From: Gaiella sp.
GTDB taxonomy: Bacteria > Actinomycetota > Thermoleophilia > Gaiellales > Gaiellaceae
Reading direction: 5' to 3'
Length of the DNA: 64,000 nucleotides
NCBI GenBank assembly: GCA_027493885.1
Contig: JAOSJZ010000001.1
Span: forward strand, 3,032,622-3,096,621
Part shown: positions 9,216 to 18,140 of the stretch, piece after piece
Layout of the letters: each line of letters begins with the position of its first letter
Position numbering within the stretch: the stretch's first letter is position 1
Notes under the pieces: generated by a model
What the model was told of the DNA's origin: nothing
The model's database searches: none
What the model saw: only the letters and a program-made list of their open reading frames with translations
Program-made: the position numbers and the translations under genes

Positions 9216-10070
9216 ATGCGTCCAGGTTCGCGTGTCAAGCTGGCTCTACGCCGCGTTCTGCCGGGCGCGGTCGTTGCATGGGCGATCTCCGCTCGAGACG
9301 GCCGCCGGCTTCGCGCGCTCCCCTCGGTTGGCGTCGAACCGGGCAGGCTTCGCCGCCTGACGGCCGACAACCTCGCGAGCTTCCTTCGCGACGTCCGTAT
9401 CGGCGAACTGTGGAACGACGACAGCGCTCGGATCTCGACGGTCTTCGAAGCAATCGACGTTGGTGACGCCGTGAACCCGGGAGACCGACGAGCGCTCTAT
9501 CACCTGGTCGCCGCGACCAGACCATTGCGTCTGCTGGAGATCGGGACAAACATCGGAGGGTCGACGCTCGCGCTGACGCAGGCGGCTGCGACCCACGTCG
9601 GTGACGAGGCCATGATCACCACGGTGGACATCGTGGACGTGAACGACCGCACGAGGGCTGCGTCGGCGAGTCTCGCGTCACCCCGCACTCCGGCAGAGAA
9701 CTTGACGCTCCTTGGTCTGCGCTCCCGAGTGACGTTCGTCACCGCCCGGTCCGGCGACCACCTGCGTGCGACGGAACAGCGTTTTGACTTCGTCCTCGTC
9801 GACGGTGACCACTCCGCGCCCGCCGTGTATCAAGACATCGTCTCGGCGCTCGGCGTTCTCGCCCCAGGAGGGGTCATCGTCCTTCACGACTACTTCCCGG
9901 ACAAGAGCGATATCTGTGGGGATGGTGCAGTCATCGGCGGGCCATTCGAAGCGGTCGCGCGCCTCGTCCGCGAGAACCCCGACCTCTCCGTCCTTCCGCT
10001 CGGCTCCCTCCCCTGGCCGACGAAGCACGGCTCCCACGTCACGACACTCGCCGTTCTGACGACGCGTTGA
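9216..10070 (+). CDS. Class I SAM-dependent methyltransferase (Methyltransf_24-like)
   Basis: About 284 residues. The Rossmann SAM site is LRLLEIGTNIGGSTLALT; the acidic second strand is MITTVDIVD; the catalytic region is FDFVLVDGDHSAPAVYQDI and GGVIVLHDYF. It probably O-methylates a sugar of the polysaccharide or an oligosaccharide intermediate. The ATG at 9216 is preferred; a GTG at 9159 would add 19 residues, and the evidence does not decide. It is divergent from the kinase and overlaps the next glycosyltransferase by 4 bp. Confidence 0.82.
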   Translation: MRPGSRVKLALRRVLPGAVVAWAISARDGRRLRALPSVGVEPGRLRRLTADNLASFLRDVRIGELWNDDSARISTVFEAIDVGDAVNPGDRRALYHLVAATRPLRLLEIGTNIGGSTLALTQAAATHVGDEAMITTVDIVDVNDRTRAASASLASPRTPAENLTLLGLRSRVTFVTARSGDHLRATEQRFDFVLVDGDHSAPAVYQDIVSALGVLAPGGVIVLHDYFPDKSDICGDGAVIGGPFEAVARLVRENPDLSVLPLGSLPWPTKHGSHVTTLAVLTTR

Positions 10071-11323
10071 CGGGGGTGGCACCACTCACGGCTCCCATCG
10101 CGTATGTCGTCTCCCGGTTTCCGGTGCTGACCGAGACCTTCATCGTGACGGAGATGGACGCTCTCGCGAGGGCGGGCACAGACCTCGAGCTCTACTCGCT
10201 CGTGGTCGAGAGCCCAGGCGTTGTGAGCGACGCATCCCGGGCATGGCAACCGCGACTTCGGACGTGTCCGTGGATGTCCGCCGGCGTCGTCGGCGCCGGC
10301 TGGAGGCTCGGGCGACGGAGGCCGATCTGGGCGCTCCGCTCGGTGGGTCGTCTCGTTGCAGGTCACGTTCCGAGCCCGAGGTTCCTGGCCCTCGCCCTCG
10401 CTCTGACACCGAAGAGCGTCGCGTTCGGCGAGGACATGCGGCGCCGCGGCGTCGGGCACGTGCACGCCCATTTCGGGACGCACGCCGCCCTCTCGGCGAT
10501 GGTGGCGGCGAGGAGCGCCGGGATCCCGTTCAGCTTCACGGTCCACGCCTACGACCTGTTCGTCGATCGGACCTTCCTCGCCGCCAAGGTACGAGCTGCG
10601 GCATTCGTCGCCACGATCTCGGAATACAACCGGGGCGTCCTGGTATCGCTCGTTCCCGAGGCGGTAGACAAGATCCACGTCGTTCGCTGCGGTGTGGTTG
10701 CCGGGCGAGCGCTTGCGTCACGGCCGGATCCCGGCTCGCGAGTTGGTGGTCCACGGCTGCTCGCGGTGGCCGCCCTGCTGCCCTACAAGGGACTGAGGCA
10801 CCTGATCGAGGCCGTCAGCACCCTGCGACCACGTCTGCCGGGGGTCTCGGCCACGATCATCGGCGAAGGCCCCGAGCGCGGGGCGCTGTCCGCGCTCAGC
10901 GCTCGGCTCGGCCTCGAGGGGGTCGTTCATCTGCCCGGAGCAGTACCAGCTGAGGAGGTCCGGAGCCACCTCGCCGGAGCGGACATCTTCGTTCTCCCCT
11001 CTGTACGGGCAGCGAACGGTGACATGGACGGCATCCCGGTTGCCCTGATGGAGGCGATGGTCGCCGGGGTCCCCGTGGTGACGTCACGGCTCGGTGGGAT
11101 CCCGGAGCTCGTACGGGACGACGAGACCGGTCTCCTTACCCCACCGGGCGATGCGGGTGCCATAGCCGATGCGGTCGAGAGGCTCTGGGCAACGCCCGCC
11201 CTTCGGACTCGACTCACCGGGACGGGACAGCGGCACGTGCGTGCCGAGTTCGACGTGGACAGAAACGCGGAGCGCTTGATCGCTCTCTTCCAACGGTCGT
11301 TGAGCCAACGCGGCTCGGGCTGA
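10067..11323 (+). CDS. GT4 glycosyltransferase (colanic-acid WcaL-like)
   Basis: 418 residues, GT-B fold. The N-terminal acceptor domain holds VSRFPVLTETFIVTEMDAL and HAHFGTHAALSAMVAA with FSFTVHAYDLF. The donor domain has LLPYKGLRHLIEAV, IIGEGPERGAL and the E-x7-E signature DGIPVALMEAMVAGVPVVTS. The TETFI/HAHFG/HAYDLF pattern is typical of the WcaL/AmsK group in exopolysaccharide clusters. It starts with TTG inside a TTGA overlap with the methyltransferase stop, so the pair is translationally coupled. Confidence 0.9.
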   Translation: MTGVAPLTAPIAYVVSRFPVLTETFIVTEMDALARAGTDLELYSLVVESPGVVSDASRAWQPRLRTCPWMSAGVVGAGWRLGRRRPIWALRSVGRLVAGHVPSPRFLALALALTPKSVAFGEDMRRRGVGHVHAHFGTHAALSAMVAARSAGIPFSFTVHAYDLFVDRTFLAAKVRAAAFVATISEYNRGVLVSLVPEAVDKIHVVRCGVVAGRALASRPDPGSRVGGPRLLAVAALLPYKGLRHLIEAVSTLRPRLPGVSATIIGEGPERGALSALSARLGLEGVVHLPGAVPAEEVRSHLAGADIFVLPSVRAANGDMDGIPVALMEAMVAGVPVVTSRLGGIPELVRDDETGLLTPPGDAGAIADAVERLWATPALRTRLTGTGQRHVRAEFDVDRNAERLIALFQRSLSQRGSG

Positions 11324-11334
11324 GCGGTGACGCG

Positions 11335-13308
11335 TCAGGGCCTCGGCGATCCGTCCACCAGCGCCGTCGCCACGGCGCGCGATCGCGGAGAGCTGCGCGG
11401 TGATGGGTCGCGCAACCAGAGCTCGAGAGCCAGGAGCATGATCGCGCGCTGGTAGAGCCCGAGCCGCGAGATGTCGCGGTGGTCCTCTCCGTCACAGAAC
11501 GCCTGAACCCAAGGCTCGTAGATGGTGCGCGTAAGGTGCTCTCCGATCAGGCTGTTGGAATCGAGGAGGAAGGCGCGCAGGTTCCGTTTGAAGTCCGACG
11601 AGACCCAGACGTCGACCGGGAGCGCGAATCCCTGCTTCCGGCGTTCGACGACGGGCTCTGGAAGGTAACGACTCGCAATGGCACGCAGGACGCGCTTGCC
11701 CTTCCCGCGATGTACGCGAAGCCGGTGGGGCAGCGACAGGCCGGCGTCCATCAGGTCCTCGTCGAGCAGCGGCACGCGTACCTCTAGGCTGTGCCGCATG
11801 CTGGCGATGTCGACCTTGAAGAGAAAGTCATTCGGCAGCTGGAGACGAACGTTTGCCTCGACGGCGAGCGCACTCAGGCGCTCCAGCGCCGACGCCTGCG
11901 ACTTGCTTTCGAGCGGCCACTGAGGTTCGAAGAGGCGGCGGGTCGGGTCGACGGCCCTGTTCTGAACGAGCAGCCGCTCGTGATCGTGCGGGCGGATCCA
12001 CGAGAACAGCGCTTGGACGATTGCGACGTCATCCGCTCCCCTGAAGTCCCTGATCCGTGCGTTCGCGGACGACGTAAGCTGGCTCACGTCAGCCGTCCTC
12101 GAGAAGAGGGAGGCAGCTAGGCTCCAGAGGGGATCGGGCATCCGCTGGAGGCGCTTCAGCGCGGGCAGCCGACCGTAGAGATCGTACCCGCCGAAACCCT
12201 CGTCGCCACCGTCACCGGAGAGAGCGACCGTGACGCGGCGTCGCATTGCCTCGCTCACGGCGTCCACCGCAAACATCGAGCTGTCGGCGAACGGCTGCCC
12301 GGCGTGACGGAGGGCGCAGGTGATGTCGTCCCAGCTGGCCTTGCGGCCCCCGAGGTCGAGCGTCTCGTGGCGGGAGCCGATGTGGCGTGCGACGGCCTCC
12401 GCGGCCCAGGTCTCGTCGAAGTCGGGGTCGGGCATTCGGACGCTGAACGTGTTCAGGTCGGTGAGCTTGCGCATCGCGAACGCGCTCACGAGCGAGGAGT
12501 CGATACCGCCCGAGAGGAGCGAGCCGAGAGGGACGTCGCTCTCCAGTTGGCGCGTGACTCCGGCCTCGAGCAGCTCATCGGCCTTGTCGATCGCCGAGCC
12601 CAGGTCGATGCTCGGTTGTCGTTGCGGGCTGAACGAGTGGAAACGCGTCAGGCGACGGGTGACGCGACCGTCGCTTTCGCGGCTGCAGACGAGAGCCTCA
12701 CCCGGGCAGAGCGCCGAGATTCCCGTGAAGAACGTGTCCGGCGCCGGAATGTAGAACAGTGACGCATAGTCCGCGATCGCCTGTGCGTTAGGCGTGAGAT
12801 CGATCCCGGGGATGAGGCGAAGTGCGTTGAGCTCGCTCGCGAAGGCGACGAACCGCTCGTTCGCCGAGTAGAAGAGCGGCTTGATCCCGAATCGGTCGCG
12901 AGCGAGAAGCATCCGGTTCCGCGCGCGGTCGAGGACGGCGATACCGAACATCCCACGAAGGCGCGAGAACATCTCGTCGCCGTACTCTTCGTACAGGTGG
13001 GGGATGACCTCGGTGTCGCTTCTCCCCCGGAAGCGATGCCCCTTCGACTCGAGCTCTTGCTGCAGCTCGCGGTGGTTGTAGATCTCGCCGTTGAACACGG
13101 TCCACACCGACCCGTCCTCGTTCGACATCGGCTGCTCGCCCGTCGCCGAGAGGTCGATGATGCGAAGCCGGGCGAAGAGAAGCGTGCAGTCCGGCCACTG
13201 CTTGGCGTCCTGCGCATCGGGCCCACGGTGTGCCAGCGCCTCGAGGACGGAAGCGGTCGTGCCTGCGTCGGCATCGACATGTCCCAGCCATCCTGCAAGG
13301 CCGCACAT
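11335..13308 (-). CDS. asnB: Asparagine synthase (glutamine-hydrolysing) AsnB-type amidotransferase
   Basis: 657 residues. MCGLAGWLG supplies the N-terminal nucleophile cysteine of the glutaminase domain, with AHRGPDAQ, FNGEIYNHREL and the FRGRSDTEV ammonia site. The synthase domain has the PP-loop VPLGSLLSGGIDSSLVSA and ALSGDGGDEGFGGYDLY. In polysaccharide clusters such enzymes often amidate uronic acids rather than make asparagine; that is inference here. The ATG is fixed by TACGCT 6 nt upstream (13315-13320), giving a leaderless transcript. It is divergent from the epimerase. Confidence 0.92.
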   Translation of the reverse strand: MCGLAGWLGHVDADAGTTASVLEALAHRGPDAQDAKQWPDCTLLFARLRIIDLSATGEQPMSNEDGSVWTVFNGEIYNHRELQQELESKGHRFRGRSDTEVIPHLYEEYGDEMFSRLRGMFGIAVLDRARNRMLLARDRFGIKPLFYSANERFVAFASELNALRLIPGIDLTPNAQAIADYASLFYIPAPDTFFTGISALCPGEALVCSRESDGRVTRRLTRFHSFSPQRQPSIDLGSAIDKADELLEAGVTRQLESDVPLGSLLSGGIDSSLVSAFAMRKLTDLNTFSVRMPDPDFDETWAAEAVARHIGSRHETLDLGGRKASWDDITCALRHAGQPFADSSMFAVDAVSEAMRRRVTVALSGDGGDEGFGGYDLYGRLPALKRLQRMPDPLWSLAASLFSRTADVSQLTSSANARIRDFRGADDVAIVQALFSWIRPHDHERLLVQNRAVDPTRRLFEPQWPLESKSQASALERLSALAVEANVRLQLPNDFLFKVDIASMRHSLEVRVPLLDEDLMDAGLSLPHRLRVHRGKGKRVLRAIASRYLPEPVVERRKQGFALPVDVWVSSDFKRNLRAFLLDSNSLIGEHLTRTIYEPWVQAFCDGEDHRDISRLGLYQRAIMLLALELWLRDPSPRSSPRSRAVATALVDGSPRP

Positions 13309-13314
13309 CTACCG

Positions 13315-13376
13315 AGCGTAGTAGATCGATCCGCGCCCTGAGAGGCGGAGAGTCGTCGTCATCCGATGAGTATCAT
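13315..13376. promoter_or_regulatory. Divergent leaderless promoters for asnB and the epimerase
   Basis: On the minus strand TACGCT (13320-13315) lies 6 nt before the asnB ATG. On the plus strand TATCAT (13371-13376) lies 6 nt before the epimerase ATG. No ribosome binding site fits either start, so both mRNAs likely begin at or next to the start codon. Confidence 0.6.
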
Positions 13377-13382
13377 CGCCCG

Positions 13383-14366
13383 ATGTCTCGTCGTTCACTC
13401 GTCACGGGGGGCGCGGGCTTCATCGGCTCGAACCTCGTCCGAGCGCTGCTCGAGCGTGGTGACCGCGTGCGCGTCCTCGACAACTTCTCGAGCGGCAACC
13501 GGGGAAACCTCGAAGGCCTGACGGACGTCGAGATCGTCGAGGGAGATCTTCGGTCCTACGAGCGCGTTCACACAGCCGTGCGGGGTGCGGAGGTCGTCTT
13601 CCACCAAGGTGCGCTCGGATCGGTGCCGCGGTCGGTGCAGGACCCGCTCACGTCGACGGCGGTCAACGTCGAGGGAACGCTGAACGTGCTCCTCGCGTCG
13701 CGCGACGAGGGGGTCGGCCGGGTCGTCGCGGCATCCTCGTCCTCCGTCTACGGCGACGGCGGCGTCTTCCCGCGGGTGGAGACGCAGCTTGCCAACCCGA
13801 TCTCCCCGTACGCGGTCGCGAAGCTCGCAGCCGAGCGCTACTGCGTGAGCTTCTTCCGCGTCTACGGGCTCGAGACGGTCGCGTTGCGCTACTTCAACGT
13901 CTTCGGTCCGTACCAGGACCCGACATCGCAGTACGCCGCGGTTGTGCCGCGCTTCATACGCGCAGTCGCCGACGGCGTGCCCGTCATGGTGCACGGCGAC
14001 GGCGAACAGTCGCGTGACTTCACCTACGTGTCGAACGTGGTCGCGGCCAACCTCCTCGCCGCCGATGCGCCTCAGGCGCCGGGTCGAATCCTGAACATCG
14101 CGGCCGGCGGCTCCGAGACGGTCAACAGTCTCGCCGAGACGATTGGGACGATACTCGAGAAGCCGGTCGCGAGGACGCACGAGGCGGTCCGCGCCGGGGA
14201 CGTGCGCGAGTCCTGGGCGGACATCACGGCCGCGAGAGAGACGTTGGGATTCGAGCCGAAGATCGGCTTCGAGGAGGGGCTTCGCCTGACCGTCGCCGCC
14301 CTCGTGGGCAGCAGCGCCGTCGTTGTCCCCCGCGATCGGCCGTGGGACATCCCCCACCCAAGCTAG
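13383..14366 (+). CDS. NAD-dependent epimerase/dehydratase (UDP-sugar 4-epimerase type)
   Basis: 327-residue extended SDR. The NAD site is SLVTGGAGFIGSNLVRAL, with VEGDLRS and HQGALGSVPRS following. Catalytic Ser/Tyr/Lys lie in AASSSSVYGD and SPYAVAKLAAERY; the substrate region is FNVFGPYQDP. It interconverts UDP-glucose/galactose-type sugars or their N-acetyl or uronate forms for the polymer. It converges on and overlaps the phosphatase gene by 4 bp. Confidence 0.88.
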   Translation: MSRRSLVTGGAGFIGSNLVRALLERGDRVRVLDNFSSGNRGNLEGLTDVEIVEGDLRSYERVHTAVRGAEVVFHQGALGSVPRSVQDPLTSTAVNVEGTLNVLLASRDEGVGRVVAASSSSVYGDGGVFPRVETQLANPISPYAVAKLAAERYCVSFFRVYGLETVALRYFNVFGPYQDPTSQYAAVVPRFIRAVADGVPVMVHGDGEQSRDFTYVSNVVAANLLAADAPQAPGRILNIAAGGSETVNSLAETIGTILEKPVARTHEAVRAGDVRESWADITAARETLGFEPKIGFEEGLRLTVAALVGSSAVVVPRDRPWDIPHPS

Positions 14367-15126
14367 CGCCGCAGGACTCGCCGGATGCCCGGCCGGCGGT
14401 GCATCCGTACCGGCGGGGACGGGAGCTCCTCGCCGGCGAGCAGCGCCTCGGGAACGCTCACGGTCAGCCACCGTGCCAGCGCGCGGTCACCGATGGCGCC
14501 GACCGCGGCCGAGAGCCCCGCCCCTCGAACGCCGGGAGCATGGGCGTCGCTCGCGAGGAGGTGCGCGAGCTCGAGCTCGAGAAGCCGCTTGGCGCAGCGA
14601 GCGGACGCCCGGCCGAGGCGACCGTCGACCGAGGCTGCGGTCAGCTGAACGACCGCGCCGACGCGGACCAGGCCGGCCAGGTCGCCCGGGCGAGCCTGAA
14701 CCGTCGGGTTGCGCTCGGGATGCGCCAGGACGGGAACGATGCCCTTCTGTCGGAGGCGGTAGCAGCTGTCCACGACCGACGGGGGAAGCCGAGATACGGG
14801 AACTCGACGAGGAGGAGGCGGGGATTCCCGCCCAGCCCGAAGCGCCCCCGGGAATCGTCGTCGAGCTCGTCGAGCCGCTCGAGCGCGATCTCCCCCCCGG
14901 GCACGATCTCCAGGTCGAGATCCGCCTCGCGCACAGCCCGACGGAGCTCCTGGACACCGGACTCCATCGCATCCGGCGTGGTCGGGTAGTCGTCGCGGAC
15001 GTGCGGCGTGGCGGCGACGACCTCGACTCCGTCGTCGCGCAGCGAACGAGCAATCGCCAGCGCATCATCGAGGTTGCGCGCCCCGTCGTCCAGTCCGGGA
15101 AGAAGGTGAGCGTGGAGGTCGATCAA
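14363..15126 (-). CDS. CpsB/YwqE-type PHP tyrosine phosphatase, frameshifted
   Basis: The N-terminal part (MIDLHAHLLPGLDDGARN, ATPHVRDDYP, EIVPGGEI) and C-terminal part (VPVLAHPERNPTVQ, LASDAHAPGVRG) of one PHP-family metal-dependent phosphatase lie in different frames. Adding one C to the CCCCC run at 14781-14785 restores ..LGFPPSVVDSCYRL.. and a ~254-residue enzyme. All four PHP motifs are then present. It removes phosphate from the BY-kinase tyrosine tail, as in Gram-positive capsule systems. It starts 5 bp after the small beta-helix gene on the same strand. Confidence 0.85.
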
Positions 15127-15130
15127 GCAG

Positions 15131-16333
15131 TCAGCGAATGTGCTCGTAGGCGCCGATGTCGGGTGGGCCTTGTCGGGGTCGGCCGTTGATGTCGGTGGGG
15201 GGTGCGTAGGCGGGGTCTGCGTGGTTGATGAGGGGGCTGTTGTCTTGGGGTGTGTAGTTGTTGGTGGTGCGGTCGCTGAATCGTGGGTCGGTGCCGGTGG
15301 TGTTGCTGGTGAGGGTGAAGAGGGTGTTGCCGTCGTAGGTGGGGGCGAAGTCGCCGCCGGGGTTGGCGTAGGCGAGGTTGTTGCGGACGGTGTTGTCGGT
15401 GGCGTTGCCGGAGGCTTGGACGCCTTTGTTGGTGTTGTAGGCGAGGGCGTTGTTGACGACGAGTACGTTCTTGGTGGAGTACTGGTGGCCGCTGCCCCAG
15501 ATCACGATGGCGCTGCCGCTGTAGGGGTCGCTGCTGGTGGCGCCGGTGAAGGTGTTGTTGGTGACGATGAGGCCGTTTGCCTGGGGGCCGATCTGGAGGT
15601 GGTAGCCGGTGCGTCCGTTGTAGAAGAGGTTGTTGGCGATGACGCCGTCGATGGCGCCGCGTTGGCGGCTGCTGTCGTCGACGTCGACGTTGCCGTAGTA
15701 GATGCCGTGGTCGTAGCGGGCGTGGCTGCCGTTGCTGGTGATGCGGTTCGACCAGATCTGCACGTTGCGCGAGTAGGTCTGGCCGCTGGTGCCGCTGCCG
15801 CCGACGAGGATGCCCTGGCGGGCGCAGCCGTAGATGGTGTTGGCGATGATCTCCACATCCGACGAGCCCGACACCTTGATCCCATCCCCGGCCGGGTTCG
15901 TGATCCGAAAGCCGCGGATCCGCACACCGCTCGTGCCCCTCACGAGCACCGCGGAACCGGTCTGCGTCGTGTCCGTCAGGACGACGACCTCCCGGGGGTA
16001 CGCCCGCAGCGTGATCGGGTTACGGGCACCGGACATCCTGCCGCTCAGAATGGTCTGCGTGGCGATCGTACCGGCGCGAACGAAGATGACCGAGCCCTGA
16101 GGGACGGTTTGCCACGCCCGGGCGATGGTCTTCCACGGGCGTCGGAAGCTACCCGGCCCGGAGTCTTCCCCCTTCTGCGGGTCGACGAAGAACTGCTTCC
16201 CTTTCGAGAGCGCAAGGCGAGGCGGCAACGCCGAAGCGGCGCCAAACGTCGACGCACCGAGAGACATCGCGAGCGTGACCGACGCCAGTCCTCCAACGAG
16301 CCGCCTCAGGTGCCGGCGTGAGAGCAGGCGCAC
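15131..16333 (-). CDS. Secreted parallel beta-helix protein (short paralog)
   Basis: About 400 residues. A Sec signal peptide (RRHLRRLVGG, hydrophobic core, ASALP) is followed directly by QFFVDPQKGEDSGPGSFRRPW and a right-handed beta-helix. It is the catalytic-type module of the large protein at 748-3813 without the F5/8C and Ig domains. The C-terminal ~250 residues are almost identical to that protein; the N-terminal ~150 are clearly diverged. The GTG at 16333 is chosen because TATCGT lies 6 nt upstream (16340-16345). Secreted beta-helices in capsule loci are commonly epimerases, lyases or hydrolases; which one is not visible. Confidence 0.85.
   Translation of the reverse strand: MRLLSRRHLRRLVGGLASVTLAMSLGASTFGAASALPPRLALSKGKQFFVDPQKGEDSGPGSFRRPWKTIARAWQTVPQGSVIFVRAGTIATQTILSGRMSGARNPITLRAYPREVVVLTDTTQTGSAVLVRGTSGVRIRGFRITNPAGDGIKVSGSSDVEIIANTIYGCARQGILVGGSGTSGQTYSRNVQIWSNRITSNGSHARYDHGIYYGNVDVDDSSRQRGAIDGVIANNLFYNGRTGYHLQIGPQANGLIVTNNTFTGATSSDPYSGSAIVIWGSGHQYSTKNVLVVNNALAYNTNKGVQASGNATDNTVRNNLAYANPGGDFAPTYDGNTLFTLTSNTTGTDPRFSDRTTNNYTPQDNSPLINHADPAYAPPTDINGRPRQGPPDIGAYEHIR
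15140..15898. repeat. Long direct repeat, copy 2 (partner 757-1515)
   Basis: Nearly identical to 757-1515, same strand. Differences cluster at the 5' coding end (around 15617-15900); the 3' ~470 bp appear identical. This pattern suits recent gene conversion or duplication. Confidence 0.9.
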
Positions 16334-16489
16334 CAATCGACGATACCATGCCCTTCGTGATGCGGGCCATCCAGCTTCTGCGTACGATTCGTGAAGGCCA
16401 GCCTCTCTACGCGACCGCGTTCACCTGTCGTCCTGGTCGCGCGCTGACAAAGCCTTGATCCCGGCCAGGAACCGACCGATAACAACCGT

Positions 16490-17257
16490 GTGACGGTTGC
16501 CGACCTCTCACAGCGCATCCTTCGTCTCGGCATCGTCATGGCGATCGTCGCCGGAGTCTCCCAGGCCGCCCTACATCTCGTGAACGTGTACGGCTTCGAC
16601 GGGCGGATCGAGTCCCTGCATGCTGATAACGAGGGGGAGGGGAATGTCTTCACCTGGGCGAGCTCGTCGGTGCTTGTCGTCTGCGCGACGCTGTGCCTGC
16701 TCCTGGCCCTGGCCGACCGGGCGCGGACGTTGAAGTACTGGATGCTCGCCGCGATTCTCGCCGTGCTGTCGCTGGACGATTCGCTGGTGATCCACGAGCA
16801 AGCGGGGGTCAAGCTTGTTCGCCACCTCGGGCTCGACGATCGACTGAGCCGCGTCTTCTGGCCGTTGCTGCTGGCCCCGCTGGCGTTGGTCGCCGCGTTT
16901 GTGATCTGGGAGGTGAGCCGGACGGCCCGCCGAGAGCTCGTGGTGCTCCGCGGATCGATTCTGCTGCTGGCCGTGGCAGTGATCCTCGACGTCGGGCTCT
17001 ACCCGGCTGCGCCCGACACCGGCGCCCGCGACGCACTGGAGCCGGGCTTTGTCGCGATTGAGGAGGGTCTCGAGCTCTCAGCGACACTCCTGCTCGCCGG
17101 CGGGCTGGCCAGTGTCTTCGTGGGCCGGGTGGCAGCGACCACCAGAGGGCATGCCCAGCCGGCAGAGGCGGTGCTTGGAAGCCGTGTGAATCCTCACGAC
17201 ATGGTCCTCGGCGACGCGGCGGTCGCGCAACAGAGCGAGCCCGTGCGTCTGTCGTGA
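16490..17257 (+). CDS. Hypothetical five-to-six-TM membrane protein
   Basis: 255 residues. Hydrophobic segments at ~12-32, 57-76, 83-99, 120-140, 155-175 and 198-215 alternate with acidic loops; LDDSLVIHEQAG is a notable conserved-looking loop after segment 3. I do not recognise a characterised family, though similar LDD..IHE loops occur in uncharacterised actinobacterial membrane proteins. The GTG start follows a GATAAC box by 6 nt. Confidence 0.7.
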   Translation: MTVADLSQRILRLGIVMAIVAGVSQAALHLVNVYGFDGRIESLHADNEGEGNVFTWASSSVLVVCATLCLLLALADRARTLKYWMLAAILAVLSLDDSLVIHEQAGVKLVRHLGLDDRLSRVFWPLLLAPLALVAAFVIWEVSRTARRELVVLRGSILLLAVAVILDVGLYPAAPDTGARDALEPGFVAIEEGLELSATLLLAGGLASVFVGRVAATTRGHAQPAEAVLGSRVNPHDMVLGDAAVAQQSEPVRLS

Positions 17258-17336
17258 CAGAGGCAGCTCTCGACTGCGTGAGATCGGTTCGACCTTGCAC
17301 GCCTTGCCCCGCGCTTCTGCCGCGGTTTCTCTGCCC

Positions 17337-18128
17337 ATGAGGTCCGTCTGGCTGATGTACCACGATGTCGACTGCGGCCGTCCGGCCCGCGACGCTCCTC
17401 CCTCGGCGACCGCCTATCACGTCTCCCACGATGTCTTCCTCGCACACCTCGACGAGGTCAGTGCGTCGGGCCTCGAGGTCGTGACGGCGTCCGAAGGACT
17501 GGCCCTGAGCTCGGGCGATTCGATCGTCCTGACGTTCGACGACGGCTGGCTCGGCGCCTTCGAGACCGCGGTCCCCCTCCTTCTGGAGCGCGGCCTTCGC
17601 GGAACCTTCTACGTCACCCGCGATTTCGTGGGAAGGAAGGGTTTCTGCTCGGAGGCGACGTTGGCGGACGCCGCGCACGCTGGGATGGAGATCGGCGTGC
17701 ATGGCACCACGCACCGCATGCTGTCGGGGTGCAGTCGCGTCGAGCTGCTTCGCGAGTTGCGATCCTGCAAGGAGTACCTCGAATCGGTCGTGCTGACGAA
17801 GGTGACCGCGGCATCGGTCCCCGGCGGGGATTGGACGAGGACGATCGCCGAATGCGCGCGAGAGGCAGGGTTAACGAGTCTCTCGACCTCACGGCCGGGC
17901 GTCAACGGCGCGCGGACGTCGCCCTTTCGGCTCCGTCGGATCCCGATCCGAGCGGCGACGTCCTCGAGCGACGTCGCCCGATACTGCCGCTTCGACGCTC
18001 GTCGGGAGCTGGCACGTTGGCTCGCGCTCGAGGCGCCGCGCCGTGTCCTCGGCATGCAGCGGTACACACACGTGAGGCGACGATTGCTGGGCGATCGTAG
18101 GAGCGATGAGTCGCTGTTCGATCCTTAG
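17337..18128 (+). CDS. Polysaccharide deacetylase (CE4 / NodB fold)
   Basis: 263 residues. LMYHDVDCG opens the fold; IVLTFDDGWLGAFETAVPLL is motif 1 with the catalytic Asp pair; MEIGVHGTTHRMLS is motif 2 (H-x3-H metal site). It would remove N- or O-acetyl groups from an exported polysaccharide or from a precursor. No signal peptide is seen from this ATG; a TTG at 17295 would add 14 residues. It is downstream of the membrane protein and converges on the sortase. Confidence 0.85.
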   Translation: MRSVWLMYHDVDCGRPARDAPPSATAYHVSHDVFLAHLDEVSASGLEVVTASEGLALSSGDSIVLTFDDGWLGAFETAVPLLLERGLRGTFYVTRDFVGRKGFCSEATLADAAHAGMEIGVHGTTHRMLSGCSRVELLRELRSCKEYLESVVLTKVTAASVPGGDWTRTIAECAREAGLTSLSTSRPGVNGARTSPFRLRRIPIRAATSSSDVARYCRFDARRELARWLALEAPRRVLGMQRYTHVRRRLLGDRRSDESLFDP

Positions 18129-18140
18129 GGCACTGACGGG

